This document shows positions 16,758-25,815 of a stretch of DNA of 59,781 bases, piece after piece. The DNA is taken from assembly GCA_947089135.1 (NCBI GenBank), contig CAMUJF010000017.1:1-59781 (forward strand), written 5' to 3'. Both the position numbers and the translations under genes were made by a program. Origin of the DNA: an uncultured Clostridia bacterium (GTDB lineage Bacteria; Bacillota; Clostridia; Oscillospirales; Ruminococcaceae). The first letter of the stretch is position 1. Each line of letters starts with the position of its first letter. The notes under the pieces are model-generated. The model was not told the origin of the DNA. It searched no databases and saw only the letters and a program-made list of their open reading frames with translations.

Positions 16758-18704
16758 ATGATCAAATTAACACTGAAAGACGGCTCCGTAAAGGAGATCG
16801 AAGCCGCAATGCCCGCCGCTGAAGTCGTTAAGGGCATCGGCATGGGACTGTACAAATCCGCCTGCTGCGTAAAGCTGGACGGTCAGGTATGCGACCTGCG
16901 CACTACTATTAATAAGGACTGCACCTTTGAGGTAATGACCTTTGACAGCGAGGAGGGCAAAAAGACCTTTTGGCATACGGCTTCTCACATTCTGGCACAG
17001 GCTGTCAAGAGACTTTACCCCAATGTTAAGCTTGCTATAGGACCCGCTATCGAGGGCGGCTTTTACTATGATTTCGACACCGAAAAGGCGTTTACTGCCG
17101 ACGACCTGTCCGCTCTCGAAGCCGAGATGAAGAAGATCGTCAAGGAAGATATTGCCATTGAGCAGTTTGGTCTGCCCGCGGACGAGGCAAAGGCTATGCT
17201 TGAAAAAATGGGCGAGCCTTACAAGGTGGAGCTTTGCGCCGAGCACGCTGGCAAGGGCGAGGACATCAGCTTCTACAAACAGGGGGACTTTACCGACCTT
17301 TGCGCGGGACCTCATCTTATGAGCACAGCAGCTGTAAAGGCTTTCAAGCTTACAGCCTGCACGGGCGCGTACTGGAGGGGAGACGCTAAAGGAAAACAAC
17401 TTTCCCGCGTTTACGGTACTGCGTACCCCAAGGCAAGCCAGCTTGAGGAACGTCTCAAAGCCGACGAAGAGGCTAAAAAGCGCGACCACAACAAGCTTGG
17501 CCGTGAGCTTGAATATTTTACCACGGTGGACTATATCGGTCAGGGACTTCCCATACTGCTCCCCAAGGGCGCAAGAGTTATTCAGGTACTCCAGCGCTGG
17601 GTTGAGGACGTTGAACAAAAGCACGGCTACCTGCTCACAAAAACTCCCTACATGGCTAAGCGTGAGCTTTACAAAATTTCGGGACACTGGGATCACTATC
17701 TTGACGGTATGTTCGTCCTGGGCGACCCTCACGACGAGACAAAGGAGTGCTTTGCTCTCCGTCCCATGACCTGTCCTTTCCAGTATCAGGTATTTTTAAA
17801 CCGGGCACGCTCCTACCGCGATCTTCCCATGAGACTGGGGGAGACTTCCACCCTTTTCAGAAACGAGGACAGCGGCGAAATGCACGGTCTTATCCGCGTA
17901 CGCCAGTTCACTATTTCCGAGGGACACCTTATTATCCGTCCCGAACAGCTTGAGGAGGAATTTAAAGGTTGTCTGGAACTTGCAAAATATATGCTTGACA
18001 CCGTGGGACTTCTTGACAAATGTACTTTCCGCTTCTCTCAGTGGGATCCCGCAAATCCCAAAAACAAGTACGAGGGTACGGCGGAACAGTGGGAAGAGGC
18101 TCAGTCGGCAATGAAAAAGATTCTTGACCACTTGGGACTTGAATATACTATTGGTATAGACGAAGCTGCATTCTACGGTCCGAAATTAGATATTCAGTAC
18201 AAAAACGTGTACGGCAAGGAGGACACCCTCGTAACAATTCAGATAGATATGCTTTTGGCGGCAAAATTTGGTATGGAGTATACCGACGTAGACGGCAAAA
18301 AGCGTATGCCGTACATCATTCACAGAACGTCTCTCGGCTGCTATGAGCGTACTCTTGCGTACCTTATCGAGACATATGCGGGAGCGCTGCCCTTGTGGCT
18401 TTCTCCCGAACAGGTGCGTATCCTCCCCGTTACGGACAGATCGGCGGATTACTGCCAAAAGGTGCTTGAAAAGCTTGAAGCAATGGGCATCCGCGCAACT
18501 GTTGACTCCCGCAAAGAGGGCGTAGGATACAAGATACGTCAGGCGCAGCTTGAAAAGATACCTTACTTCTTTATCGTAGGCGACAAGGAGGTCGAGGAGG
18601 GTACGCTCTCGCTCCGTTCCTGCAAGGAGGGCGACCTTGGAGCAAAGCCCATGGACGAGGTGCTGGAAAGAATTTTCAGAGAAAACGACGAAAAAGTCAG
18701 ATAA
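16758..18704 (+). CDS. thrS: Threonine--tRNA ligase
   Basis: The 648-residue cytoplasmic enzyme charges tRNA-Thr. It shows the full architecture: TGS domain (about 1-62), editing/SAD domain with HTASH (residues 73-77) and later Cys/His positions, class II catalytic core, and a C-terminal anticodon-binding domain. The core includes the zinc-ligand Cys in LRPMTCPFQYQVF and motif 2 in FRNEDSGEMHGLIRVRQF. The length is standard. The start follows AAAAGGAG with good spacing. It is controlled by the T-box leader about 560 bases upstream and ends at a strong terminator shared with the convergent epimerase gene. Confidence 0.98.
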   Translation: MIKLTLKDGSVKEIEAAMPAAEVVKGIGMGLYKSACCVKLDGQVCDLRTTINKDCTFEVMTFDSEEGKKTFWHTASHILAQAVKRLYPNVKLAIGPAIEGGFYYDFDTEKAFTADDLSALEAEMKKIVKEDIAIEQFGLPADEAKAMLEKMGEPYKVELCAEHAGKGEDISFYKQGDFTDLCAGPHLMSTAAVKAFKLTACTGAYWRGDAKGKQLSRVYGTAYPKASQLEERLKADEEAKKRDHNKLGRELEYFTTVDYIGQGLPILLPKGARVIQVLQRWVEDVEQKHGYLLTKTPYMAKRELYKISGHWDHYLDGMFVLGDPHDETKECFALRPMTCPFQYQVFLNRARSYRDLPMRLGETSTLFRNEDSGEMHGLIRVRQFTISEGHLIIRPEQLEEEFKGCLELAKYMLDTVGLLDKCTFRFSQWDPANPKNKYEGTAEQWEEAQSAMKKILDHLGLEYTIGIDEAAFYGPKLDIQYKNVYGKEDTLVTIQIDMLLAAKFGMEYTDVDGKKRMPYIIHRTSLGCYERTLAYLIETYAGALPLWLSPEQVRILPVTDRSADYCQKVLEKLEAMGIRATVDSRKEGVGYKIRQAQLEKIPYFFIVGDKEVEEGTLSLRSCKEGDLGAKPMDEVLERIFRENDEKVR

Positions 18705-18730
18705 AAACAGCAAAAATAATTCCAATAAAA

Positions 18731-18758
18731 AACCGGAGACTTTCAAGCCTCCGGTTTT
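18731..18758. terminator. Bidirectional terminator between thrS and the epimerase gene
   Basis: AACCGGAG (18731-18738) pairs with CTCCGGTT (18749-18756). It is flanked by A-rich sequence on the left and Ts on the right, so it can serve both convergent transcripts. Confidence 0.85.
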
Positions 18759-18766
18759 TGGTTATC

Positions 18767-19714
18767 TTACTTTGTATTCGACAGCTTCCAGCGGAATGTG
18801 GAAATTCTCTGCGCTTTTGTATTGTCGTAGGAAATATTGCTGCACACCGTGCTCAGATCATTATAGCGGTAATCTATCTTCGCGCTCTTAGAACCGAATG
18901 CCAGCGCGGACTTAACGGCGTCCGAACCGTAGTTCCTCTGGATGACCGCGCCCAGCTTGTGGTACTGTCTTTCAAAATCGACGATCTCCTTTGCCATTAT
19001 CGGCTTGGAATCGCAGACGTTGTAAATTCCCTGATAATTGATGCCGCCCGACACCGTAAGTATACCTATTATAAAGTCCACAAGATTGAACAGGCAGCAG
19101 AACGAGAAACCGTAATCCCCATAGCCGTATATGTAGGAGCAGCTGTCCTTGGGGTCGTATATTCTCGCATGAAGATTAGGAGCGTAGTCCTTGGTGTAAA
19201 TGGGGCACACTCTGGCAATAACTCCCTTGGTGGAATTTGCTTTCTTGATCTCCTTGGACAGAGCCTTTTCGCTTTCGTACTTCATTTTAGCATAAGCAGT
19301 AGTAGGCTTTTCGTCCGCAGTTTCACGTATAGGCTCGCGGGTCTTCTGGTGAGCGTACACCTGATGAGTGCTTACCAGTATAACGTCGGAAGCTCCCGCC
19401 GTTATAGCAGCCTTATAAAGATACTTATCTATCGCCGCCGACTGCTTTTCGTGAGCAGAAGTAATAACGTTCGGCAGATCGTTGTCCACCGTGCACGCAA
19501 GATGAACCAAGGCGTCTATTTTATTTTCGTTCATGGCTCTTGTAACTGCGTCCTTATCGTCGGCAGAAGCCTGCACATATGTATAGTTGGGATTATCTGT
19601 ACCCGCTCCCGGTGTATTGTCAACGCCAACAACGTTAAAGCCCTTTTCAAGCAAAGCCGAAGCAAGCTCGCTGCCCATAAGCCCCGCAGCGCCGGTTATT
19701 AAAACGGTTTTCAT
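18767..19714 (-). CDS. NAD-dependent epimerase/dehydratase family protein
   Basis: The 315-residue protein is an extended short-chain dehydrogenase. An N-terminal Rossmann fold carries the NAD-binding TGAAGLMG motif and an acidic VGVDNT strand end. The catalytic pair YAKMK (YxxxK) is preceded by a Ser/Thr region (VSTHQVYAHQ). Such enzymes act on nucleotide sugars, but the substrate is not evident. The start is the ATG at 19714, behind GGAGGGG with 8 bases of spacing; a longer frame upstream lacks a ribosome site. It is transcribed alone from its own promoter. The C-terminal half is less typical of UDP-sugar epimerases, so another ketone or sugar substrate is possible. Confidence 0.85.
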   Translation of the reverse strand: MKTVLITGAAGLMGSELASALLEKGFNVVGVDNTPGAGTDNPNYTYVQASADDKDAVTRAMNENKIDALVHLACTVDNDLPNVITSAHEKQSAAIDKYLYKAAITAGASDVILVSTHQVYAHQKTREPIRETADEKPTTAYAKMKYESEKALSKEIKKANSTKGVIARVCPIYTKDYAPNLHARIYDPKDSCSYIYGYGDYGFSFCCLFNLVDFIIGILTVSGGINYQGIYNVCDSKPIMAKEIVDFERQYHKLGAVIQRNYGSDAVKSALAFGSKSAKIDYRYNDLSTVCSNISYDNTKAQRISTFRWKLSNTK

Positions 19715-19761
19715 AAAATCCGCCCCTCCGTTCCTGAATGTATTTGTTTCCATACACATAC

Positions 19762-19790
19762 ATTCTAACACATATATCTGAAAAAAGCAA
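19762..19790 (-). promoter_or_regulatory. Promoter of the epimerase gene
   Basis: TTGCTT (19785-19790) and TAGAAT (19762-19767) on the minus strand with 17-base spacing and a TGT extended -10. It gives a short leader of about 40 bases. The rest of the gap to 19885 shows nothing else. Confidence 0.7.
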
Positions 19791-19885
19791 TAGACTTTTT
19801 GCCCAAATCATTTTATTTTTTCTGACATTCAGGACATTTTCACCGTTTTTCGCAGGTAATTTTTGTTGATTTAGAATAATTTTTC

Positions 19886-20830
19886 CTATTTGCCGAACCT
19901 GATCCCCTGCACCGAGCCGCGGCGGCGCAGCTCCTTGTCGATGCCGTTAAGCACGGATCTCTTGTCGGTACTTTTCAACGGAGCGATAAGGTTTCTTTTG
20001 TCGCCGTCCCCCGTAAGCCGTTCTATAACTGCCTGCGGCGGCAAAATCTCAAGCTGGTCGCAGACTATCTCAACATAATCCTCGGGTTCAAGAACGGCAA
20101 ATTCGCTCCGCCCATACTGCTCCGCAAGAACAGTGCCGCGGATAACATGAAGCTGGTGTATCTTTATGCCGTGAATGTCCAGCTCCGCAAGCTTTTCGGC
20201 GGTCTCCAGCATCATTCGGGGAGTCTCTCCGGGAAGTCCGTTTATTATATGTACGCAGACGTTTACCCCTCTGCTCCTCAGCAGCTTATAGCCGTACAGA
20301 AAATCACGATAGGTATGGCATCGGTTTATGCGGGCGGCTGTTCTGTCGTGTACTGTCTGCAAGCCAAGCTCAACGGTAAGGTAAGTCCGACCGGAAAGCT
20401 TTCCAAGATAATCGGCTGTCTCGGCGGATATGCAGTCGGGACGCGTGGAGACCGCAAGTCCCACAGCGTTTTTCTGCGTCAGAGCCTCCTCATAAAGGCT
20501 TTTCAGCCGTTCAAGGGGAGCATAAGTCCCCGTATTTGCCTGAAAATAAGGGATATAAAGCAGATCCGTACCCCACTTTTTTTCAATACGTGAACGGACG
20601 TCCTCAAACTGCGCGGAAATGCTTTCCGCAGGGTTGCCGCCGAAATCCCCGCTGCCCTTTGCGGAGCAATAAGTACAGCCTCCCGTACCTTTTGCGCCGT
20701 CCCTGTTGGGACAGGTAAAGCCGCCGTTCAGACTTATTTTAACGGTTTTTTTGCCGAAGCGTTTTTTCAGATACGCGCTCTGAGCGTTGTATCTTTTCCC
20801 CGTCTCGGGATCGGGAAGAATTATTTCCAT
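19886..20830 (-). CDS. TIGR01212-type radical SAM protein (YhcC/YtqA family)
   Basis: The 314-residue protein carries the family's diagnostic N-terminus: GGFTCPNRDG then GTGGCTYC, giving Cys40, Cys52 and Cys55 for the 4Fe-4S cluster, with the unusual CX11CX2C spacing. The downstream segments GSGDFGGNPAESI, YFQANTGTYAPLERLKSLYE and VELGLQTVHDRTA are also typical. Members are related to Elp3-type enzymes and to tRNA modification; the exact reaction is not settled. The ATG at 20830 follows GAAAGGAC. A multi-hairpin repeat begins only about 20 bases upstream of the start codon, so the gene's own promoter must lie within or beyond that repeat. Confidence 0.93.
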   Translation of the reverse strand: MEIILPDPETGKRYNAQSAYLKKRFGKKTVKISLNGGFTCPNRDGAKGTGGCTYCSAKGSGDFGGNPAESISAQFEDVRSRIEKKWGTDLLYIPYFQANTGTYAPLERLKSLYEEALTQKNAVGLAVSTRPDCISAETADYLGKLSGRTYLTVELGLQTVHDRTAARINRCHTYRDFLYGYKLLRSRGVNVCVHIINGLPGETPRMMLETAEKLAELDIHGIKIHQLHVIRGTVLAEQYGRSEFAVLEPEDYVEIVCDQLEILPPQAVIERLTGDGDKRNLIAPLKSTDKRSVLNGIDKELRRRGSVQGIRFGK

Positions 20831-20851
20831 GGCAATGTCCTTTCAAAAATA

Positions 20852-21042
20852 CGGCTGGTCAAGCTGAGCACAGCTTGCGGGGGTCGAGGGGGCAGAGCCC
20901 CTCGTCGCCGTTCGCAAACGGCGAAATACTTTTTCGTTCAAGAGCTCCGCAAAGGGGTGAATTGAAAACAGTCCTGCGGACTGTTTTCAAGAGGGGAAAG
21001 CCTCTGCTAAATCGCACTACGTGCGATAGAGGGCTTTCCCCT
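20852..21042 (-). repeat. Multi-hairpin repeat, copy C
   Basis: Read on the minus strand this matches the copies near 48.9 and 55.2 kb. A GGGGAAAGCC... hairpin with a long loop containing CTCTATCGCA (21000-21042) comes first. The conserved TTGAAAACAGTCC stem (about 20962-20990) follows, then a TTCACCCCTTTGCGGAGCTC spacer. CGCCGTT-TGC-GAACGGCG and a GAGGGGC-TCT-GCCCC stem come next, and finally AAGCTG-TGCT-CAGCTT. No terminal inverted repeats were seen on this copy. It fills most of the 278-base gap between the radical SAM and lipoprotein genes. Confidence 0.8.
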
Positions 21043-21070
21043 TAATACGCAAAATTTATCATGCCTGCAC

Positions 21071-21095
21071 ACGGGCGAATATAGAATTCGCCCGT
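21071..21095. terminator. Perfect hairpin 3' of the lipoprotein gene
   Basis: ACGGGCGAAT (21071-21080) pairs with ATTCGCCCGT (21086-21095). It lies 14 bases beyond the stop of the minus-strand lipoprotein gene but has no T-tract on that side. It is probably an mRNA-end or weak terminator structure. Confidence 0.45.
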
Positions 21096-21108
21096 ACAAA
21101 AGGCGTTA

Positions 21109-22455
21109 TTAATATGAAATAGTTTCCCCCAATTCTTTCAGCGGAATATCGGTAACAAGCTTTCCGCAGTACAGAAACATGGCGGTCTCTCCGCCGCCGC
21201 AGATAAACACAGACATCATTTCATCGTCCTCCGTCAAAGCCGGTGTGCTCACAAACGCCGAGACTGACTCCTTGCCGTTATAGTCGGGGTGATCTATCTC
21301 ATACACGGGAGCGTCCTCACGACGGTACAGTACGCCGTCAAACTCGGCGTACACCTCGTTTATGTACCTGTCGATACAAGGCTGCAAAAGCGGCTCGTCC
21401 GTCCTGACAAAATCCTCTTCTTCATCGCTCCATTCCCATTTGTACTCGTCTATATACGTGGAAAATATTTTCCTCATATCCTCTATGGGAAAGTTATTCT
21501 TAACGCGGTAATATTTTACCCCGTCCCGCTCTATAATATCTTCGTTCACTGTTTCGTTAAAGTACTCAAAAACAAACTCCAACCTTGGGGTACGGTCCGC
21601 CCTCATGTCAAGCTTGGCTATTTCAAAACGGACAGTGTGCCCCATATACGTATTCATCTGAGGCGGTGAATGACCTATCACAGTATAATTTTTCCCCTGA
21701 GAATCAAGCCGCCAGCCCCGACCCTCGTCGTGCCTTAGATTAAATATCTGATAGCCGCAGCCGTAGTCGTGACGATAGTGAATGCCTATCTCCGCCGTTT
21801 TTCCGTCGAAAGACCGCACGTCGAAATCTAACGGACTATAGCTTTTCATGCCCTTTGCTCCCAAAGCTACCAGACGGTACACACCGTCCTCACGCTCCTC
21901 AAAAAGGGGATCCCCGTCTTCCAAAGCCGCCGCGCCGAACAGAGTTTCTTCAAGGGACGCGTTTTCGCTTATACTATTTATATAGGCATCGGTATAGACC
22001 GTACCGAAAAAATTCAAAAGCTGCTCCTTTGTTTTGCCGAAGTCATCACGTATTTTTGTACGCGTATAGATGCTGTCGGACGGAAACGAATGCTCCCCGG
22101 CAAATATCCACGAGCCGGAACCGTAATAGTCGCCGAAAATGGAATATTCCTGCAAAGCCTTCGCGTAAATTATTTTTTTCACATAGGGTCTTAGTCTGTC
22201 CTCAAGCTCAATATTCCGCTTTTCCCTTTTAAGTATGGGCAGGAATAACGCCATGTCCGCTTCTTCTTCAAGGTAAAGCTCCCGCTCAAGGTTCGGATCA
22301 GGTTCGGGCTCCGTCAAGCTTTCGGTAATGTTTTCCGTTCCCCGGTATGCCTCGCGGTAGTCGCCGTGAACCTCCGCGCCGCAGGAGGAAAACAGCATAG
22401 AAGACAGTCCCGCAAGCAGGACAGCCGCAGCCTTTGTTTTTACTTTTCCGGACAT
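21109..22455 (-). CDS. Putative lipoprotein of unknown function
   Basis: The 448-residue protein starts with a basic n-region, a hydrophobic core and the lipobox-like LFSSC, so Cys25 should be lipidated and the protein anchored outside the membrane. A short Glu/Thr/Pro linker follows. The remainder is a globular, acidic, Tyr-rich domain with paired segments such as YGCGYQIFNLRHDEGRGWRL. I do not recognise the family. It is monocistronic: its own promoter is at 22508-22536 and a hairpin follows the stop. Confidence 0.7.
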   Translation of the reverse strand: MSGKVKTKAAAVLLAGLSSMLFSSCGAEVHGDYREAYRGTENITESLTEPEPDPNLERELYLEEEADMALFLPILKREKRNIELEDRLRPYVKKIIYAKALQEYSIFGDYYGSGSWIFAGEHSFPSDSIYTRTKIRDDFGKTKEQLLNFFGTVYTDAYINSISENASLEETLFGAAALEDGDPLFEEREDGVYRLVALGAKGMKSYSPLDFDVRSFDGKTAEIGIHYRHDYGCGYQIFNLRHDEGRGWRLDSQGKNYTVIGHSPPQMNTYMGHTVRFEIAKLDMRADRTPRLEFVFEYFNETVNEDIIERDGVKYYRVKNNFPIEDMRKIFSTYIDEYKWEWSDEEEDFVRTDEPLLQPCIDRYINEVYAEFDGVLYRREDAPVYEIDHPDYNGKESVSAFVSTPALTEDDEMMSVFICGGGETAMFLYCGKLVTDIPLKELGETISY

Positions 22456-22507
22456 TACAAACAGCCTCCCTTTTTTGCGTTAAAATCACAAATATTCCCT
22501 CAATAAA

Positions 22508-22536
22508 ATTTTAACATAATAAAGATTACGATTCAA
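22508..22536 (-). promoter_or_regulatory. Promoter of the lipoprotein gene
   Basis: TTGAAT (22531-22536) and TAAAAT (22508-22513) on the minus strand with 17-base spacing. Confidence 0.7.
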
Positions 22537-22650
22537 CGGCGGGACTGTTACAAGTCAATTACAGTTTCGGAAAAATATTACAAAGCCATAACAGCAAACC
22601 GCTCTTTGTGTTGAAAAAGGAAAAAAATTATGATTTTTTCAAAAAATCTA

Positions 22651-22679
22651 TCGCCAAACCGCCGAATGTATGGTATAAT
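22651..22679 (+). promoter_or_regulatory. Promoter of the kinase-like/lipoprotein pair
   Basis: TATAAT (22674-22679) is preceded by a TGG extended -10. The -35 element TCGCCA (22651-22656) is weak at 17-base spacing. A leader of about 140 bases follows. Confidence 0.65.
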
Positions 22680-22823
22680 ATCTATCAGACGTTTAAATGA
22701 GATAATAATCCCGATTTGCGGTAAGGACGCGGCCAAAAACCGAGTAAAATTTTTACCGTAAACCGACATAAGGCGTCTTCCCGTTTGTACGGAAATTTCA
22801 GAAAAATGAAAGGACTGCCGACT

Positions 22824-23948
22824 ATGACAACCGAATTCTTTACCCTGCTGAAGCAAATTTACAGCACGGCAGGAATCCCGACTGCTATAGCAGATGAAAG
22901 TCTCAGTGTACTGTGGAGAAATTCCCTTGCGGAATCCAACCGCTGCCCTCTTTCGGCCGACAGCGTCTCCCGCCTGTTTGAAAAGGGAATCCCTGTTTCA
23001 GGTCTTGTTTTCCATACCGAGGGCGAAACGATCCACAGGTTCAATGTTTTAAAATCCCAAAATGCAGAAGACCAGTCTGTATTCTACGTTATCGAATACC
23101 TCGGAAGCGACGATATCAAAACTCTGCTCGCTTCGCCCCATATCAAATCGTATGTGACTTATCTGTGCGCAAGGATACGCGATTCGGTGGGAATGATAGC
23201 AATATCCGCCGACGAGATAGACGCCGCTACGGCAGTATTCGGAGCAGGCTGCGGAGAGGTTACCGATCAGCTCAATACTATTAACAGAGGACTTATGCTG
23301 ATACTCCGCGAGGTCATCAATCCCGAACAGCTCTATTATGTCCTCGATCCTTGCTGCGACGATGCTACGATCTGCGTAGCCGATGAAATAGCCCGCGCCG
23401 TTTCCGATGCGCGGCGCGCTCTCGGCAGGTCGGTAAAGGTATCCTATACTTCGGAAAAAGGTATCTATACGCGAATGAACCGCGGCGTTTTTGAAACAAT
23501 AATATCGGACATGGCTTTTGAATGCTGCTGCGGAAAGCTTTACCCCGACGAACTTATCTTTAACTGCCAAAGAGTCAGGAACAGAGATCCGAGAGGCAAA
23601 TACAGGATCGCCGTTACGGTAAAAAGCTTAAACAGCTCCGGCAGAGAAAACATTCCCTCAAAGTTTGAAAAGGATAAAAAGGGCAGCAAGCTTTATTTCA
23701 ATTATCTTTGCAGCGTGCTGTGCGAAAAATACGGAGCGGAGTTCACAAGAAGCGAGCTTGAAAACGGATGTATGTGCAGCATAATCCTCGATCCCGTGGG
23801 ATTTGACAGGCATATTGTCATGAACAGCTCAAAATTTGATTTCCATACCGACCGCTTTTCCACTATGACGCTTTCCCTTGCAGAACGACACCTTGAAGAA
23901 CGGTACAGTCTTATAGATATCGACAGCCTCGACCTTGAGGCAGAATAA
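22824..23948 (+). CDS. Degenerate histidine-kinase-like regulatory protein
   Basis: The 374-residue soluble protein starts at the ATG at 22824 behind AAAGGA; an upstream in-frame ATG lacks a site. The N-terminal 110 residues resemble a PAS-like sensor (IPTAIADESLSVLWRN). A helical stretch like a dimerisation domain follows (IRDSVGMIAISADEIDAA), but it has no phospho-accepting His. The C-terminal part has the size of an ATPase domain without clear N, G1 or G2 boxes (FETIISDMAFECCCGKLY). It is probably a pseudokinase or a non-catalytic relative. The lipoprotein gene starts 32 bases downstream, so the two are likely co-expressed. Confidence 0.55.
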   Translation: MTTEFFTLLKQIYSTAGIPTAIADESLSVLWRNSLAESNRCPLSADSVSRLFEKGIPVSGLVFHTEGETIHRFNVLKSQNAEDQSVFYVIEYLGSDDIKTLLASPHIKSYVTYLCARIRDSVGMIAISADEIDAATAVFGAGCGEVTDQLNTINRGLMLILREVINPEQLYYVLDPCCDDATICVADEIARAVSDARRALGRSVKVSYTSEKGIYTRMNRGVFETIISDMAFECCCGKLYPDELIFNCQRVRNRDPRGKYRIAVTVKSLNSSGRENIPSKFEKDKKGSKLYFNYLCSVLCEKYGAEFTRSELENGCMCSIILDPVGFDRHIVMNSSKFDFHTDRFSTMTLSLAERHLEERYSLIDIDSLDLEAE

Positions 23949-23980
23949 TCCTAAACAAAAAAAGAAAGGAAGTATACAAA

Positions 23981-24697
23981 ATGAAAAAACACAGGATCGC
24001 CGCGCTTATATGCTTATGCTGCATATGCGCGATCACCGCTGCGTTTTCGGGATGCAGCACAGACAGCGGCAGCGAGGACAGCAGCAGTTCCGTAAGTACC
24101 GAGGGGGCCGATAACGCGTCTGTTTCCATAACCGAAATAGGAGACGGCCTTATTGATGAAGCGATAACCGAGACCCGCCCCATTGCTGAGGGAGACGAAT
24201 ATGCAATAGACAAGATCAACCCTCGCTCGCCGGAAGGATCGTTTCCCGGAGGATATGTTATGAGCGGCTATGAAAAGGATCTTCAGGGAAAGCTTTTTAA
24301 CAACGGAAAATCAAAAATAATTATCCGCGCATATAATTATAAGGAAGATCTTCAGGATCTTGCGGTCTGGGCGGATCAGGCGTGCGCGATAACAACAATA
24401 GCAAATATAACCGCCGCCTGCGACACGATCTACAGCGAGCCTGAAAATATCACATATCTGGGCTTTGATACCATTAAATATGACTATGAAGTGATCCAGT
24501 ACGAATTTGTAAGCGGCGCGGACGGTCAGGAGGAAAAACAGGAACGGGGCAGATACAAGGGTATCGCATATTACTTCTATTCCAATCAGGACGCCTACGC
24601 AATAATGTTTGACACTGCCGAAGACAACTGGGACGAACAAAAAACCGCGTTTGAGGAGTTCATTGCCGACCTTGAGATCACCGAAACAAAATACTGA
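23981..24697 (+). CDS. Putative lipoprotein, possible PsbP-like fold
   Basis: The 238-residue protein has a lipoprotein signal peptide ending AFSGC and a Ser/Asp/Glu-rich linker. A globular domain of about 160 residues has alternating strands (SKIIIRAYNYKEDLQDLAVW, KGIAYYFYSNQDAYAIMF) and the ending FEEFIADLEI. That ending resembles PsbP/DUF1795-type domains, where a final helix reads 'F..i..sf'. The assignment is tentative. It follows the kinase-like gene with good spacing (GAAAGGAAG). Confidence 0.65.
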   Translation: MKKHRIAALICLCCICAITAAFSGCSTDSGSEDSSSSVSTEGADNASVSITEIGDGLIDEAITETRPIAEGDEYAIDKINPRSPEGSFPGGYVMSGYEKDLQGKLFNNGKSKIIIRAYNYKEDLQDLAVWADQACAITTIANITAACDTIYSEPENITYLGFDTIKYDYEVIQYEFVSGADGQEEKQERGRYKGIAYYFYSNQDAYAIMFDTAEDNWDEQKTAFEEFIADLEITETKY

Positions 24698-24728
24698 TAT
24701 CCGGCGGCAGAGCCGCGTGAAAAAATTG

Positions 24729-24757
24729 TTGCATTTTTTTCGGCGGCATGGTATACT
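24729..24757 (+). promoter_or_regulatory. Promoter of the cys T-box transcript
   Basis: TTGCAT (24729-24734) and TATACT (24752-24757) with 17-base spacing and a TGG extended -10. Transcription should begin near 24764. Confidence 0.75.
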
Positions 24758-24763
24758 ATATAA

Positions 24764-25024
24764 TATAATGTAAAATTTCAAGAGCATAACAGTCAGAGTA
24801 GCTTACGCAAAAGTCCACAGAGAGCGCCGTTTGGTGGAAAGGCGCGGCGGAGCGTCTGCGAAGTGCGGCTGCCGGCTCGGACAGGGAAGAAGCGTCTGTA
24901 AACCGCAGCGCTTTGCGTATATGTCCGCGGATTGTCCCCGTTAAAGGACCGAGAGCAAAACCTGAAGTGGAACCGCGGTTCACGCCGCCTTCATGGGACA
25001 ATGTCCCGCGGAGGCGGCTTTTCG
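24764..25024 (+). promoter_or_regulatory. T-box riboswitch (cysteine)
   Basis: The leader of about 260 bases has an AGAGAG bulge and the GGTGGAAAGGCGC distal stem-loop of stem I. The specifier GAAGTGC (TGC, a Cys codon, 24864-24866) follows. The T-box core GAAGTGGAACCGCGGTTCACGCC sits at about 24963-24986. The terminator pairs GCCGCCT (24984-24990) with AGGCGGC (25012-25018), encloses an inner GGGAC...GTCCC stem and ends in TTTTC. Binding of uncharged tRNA-Cys would switch on cysE and cysS. The specifier, the core and the downstream genes all agree. Confidence 0.93.
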
Positions 25025-25075
25025 ATTTTCCGCAGTTTCAATAATTTTAGCGACCTGAAAGGAGACATTTTATAA

Positions 25076-25789
25076 ATGAAAGAAACTTTTACGGAGCATA
25101 TAAAGTCCGACATAGAATCCGTCAAAAAGCGCGATCCCGCCGCCCGAAGCACTTTTGAGATACTGCTGACCTATTCAGGTCTGCACGCTGTGCTGATGTA
25201 CCGCGTGGCTCATAAGCTGTACGAAAAAAAATTCTATACGGCAGCAAGGTGTATCTCCCAGTTTGCGCGGTTTCTCACCGGCATCGAGATACACCCCGGC
25301 GCGAAAATAGGCAGAGGATTTTTCATAGACCACGGTTCGGGAGTAGTCATAGGTGAGACCGCCGAGATCGGCGACAACTGTCTGGTGTATCAGGGAGTTA
25401 CCCTTGGGGGTACGGGCAAGGACAAGGGCAAACGTCACCCCACTCTGGGAAACAATGTTATGGTAGGCGCGGGAGCAAGAGTGCTGGGTCCCTTTAAGGT
25501 GGGAGACAATTCCAAGATAGCCGCGGGAGCCGTAGTGCTTGACGAGGTGCCGCCCAACTGCACGGCGGTTGGAGTACCCGCAAGGATCGTAAGGCGCGGA
25601 GGAAAAAAGGTGGACGTATGCGGCGAGCTTGACCAGATACACGTTCCCGATCCCGTGGCGCAGGAGCTGTGCTCTCATCTGGCAAGGATAGAAAAGCTTG
25701 AAAAGCAGATCAACAGGCTGGAAATTTCCGAAATTGGAAAGAAGTTCAACAGCAACAACGGCAATAACAGTAATAACAATAAGGAATAA
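25076..25789 (+). CDS. cysE: Serine O-acetyltransferase
   Basis: The 237-residue enzyme makes O-acetylserine from serine and acetyl-CoA, the first step of cysteine synthesis. The helical N-terminus (FEILLTYSGLHAVLMYRVAHKLYE) and the left-handed beta-helix are both clear. The helix carries the active-site segment IHPGAKIGRGFFIDHGSGVVIGE and GVTLGGTGKDKGKRHPTLG. The length matches the short CysE/EpsC form of Firmicutes. The C-terminus adds a coil-like helix and an Asn-rich tail. It lies 26 bases from cysS in an operon under the Cys T-box, so it is induced when Cys-tRNA is uncharged. Confidence 0.96.
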   Translation: MKETFTEHIKSDIESVKKRDPAARSTFEILLTYSGLHAVLMYRVAHKLYEKKFYTAARCISQFARFLTGIEIHPGAKIGRGFFIDHGSGVVIGETAEIGDNCLVYQGVTLGGTGKDKGKRHPTLGNNVMVGAGARVLGPFKVGDNSKIAAGAVVLDEVPPNCTAVGVPARIVRRGGKKVDVCGELDQIHVPDPVAQELCSHLARIEKLEKQINRLEISEIGKKFNSNNGNNSNNNKE

Positions 25790-25815
25790 TTTTCATCAAA
25801 AAGGAGATAACCGAA

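Noticed and set aside
16767..17732. 321-residue open frame opposite thrS
   Set aside because: Antisense shadow of a certain synthetase gene with intact motifs; no start signal.
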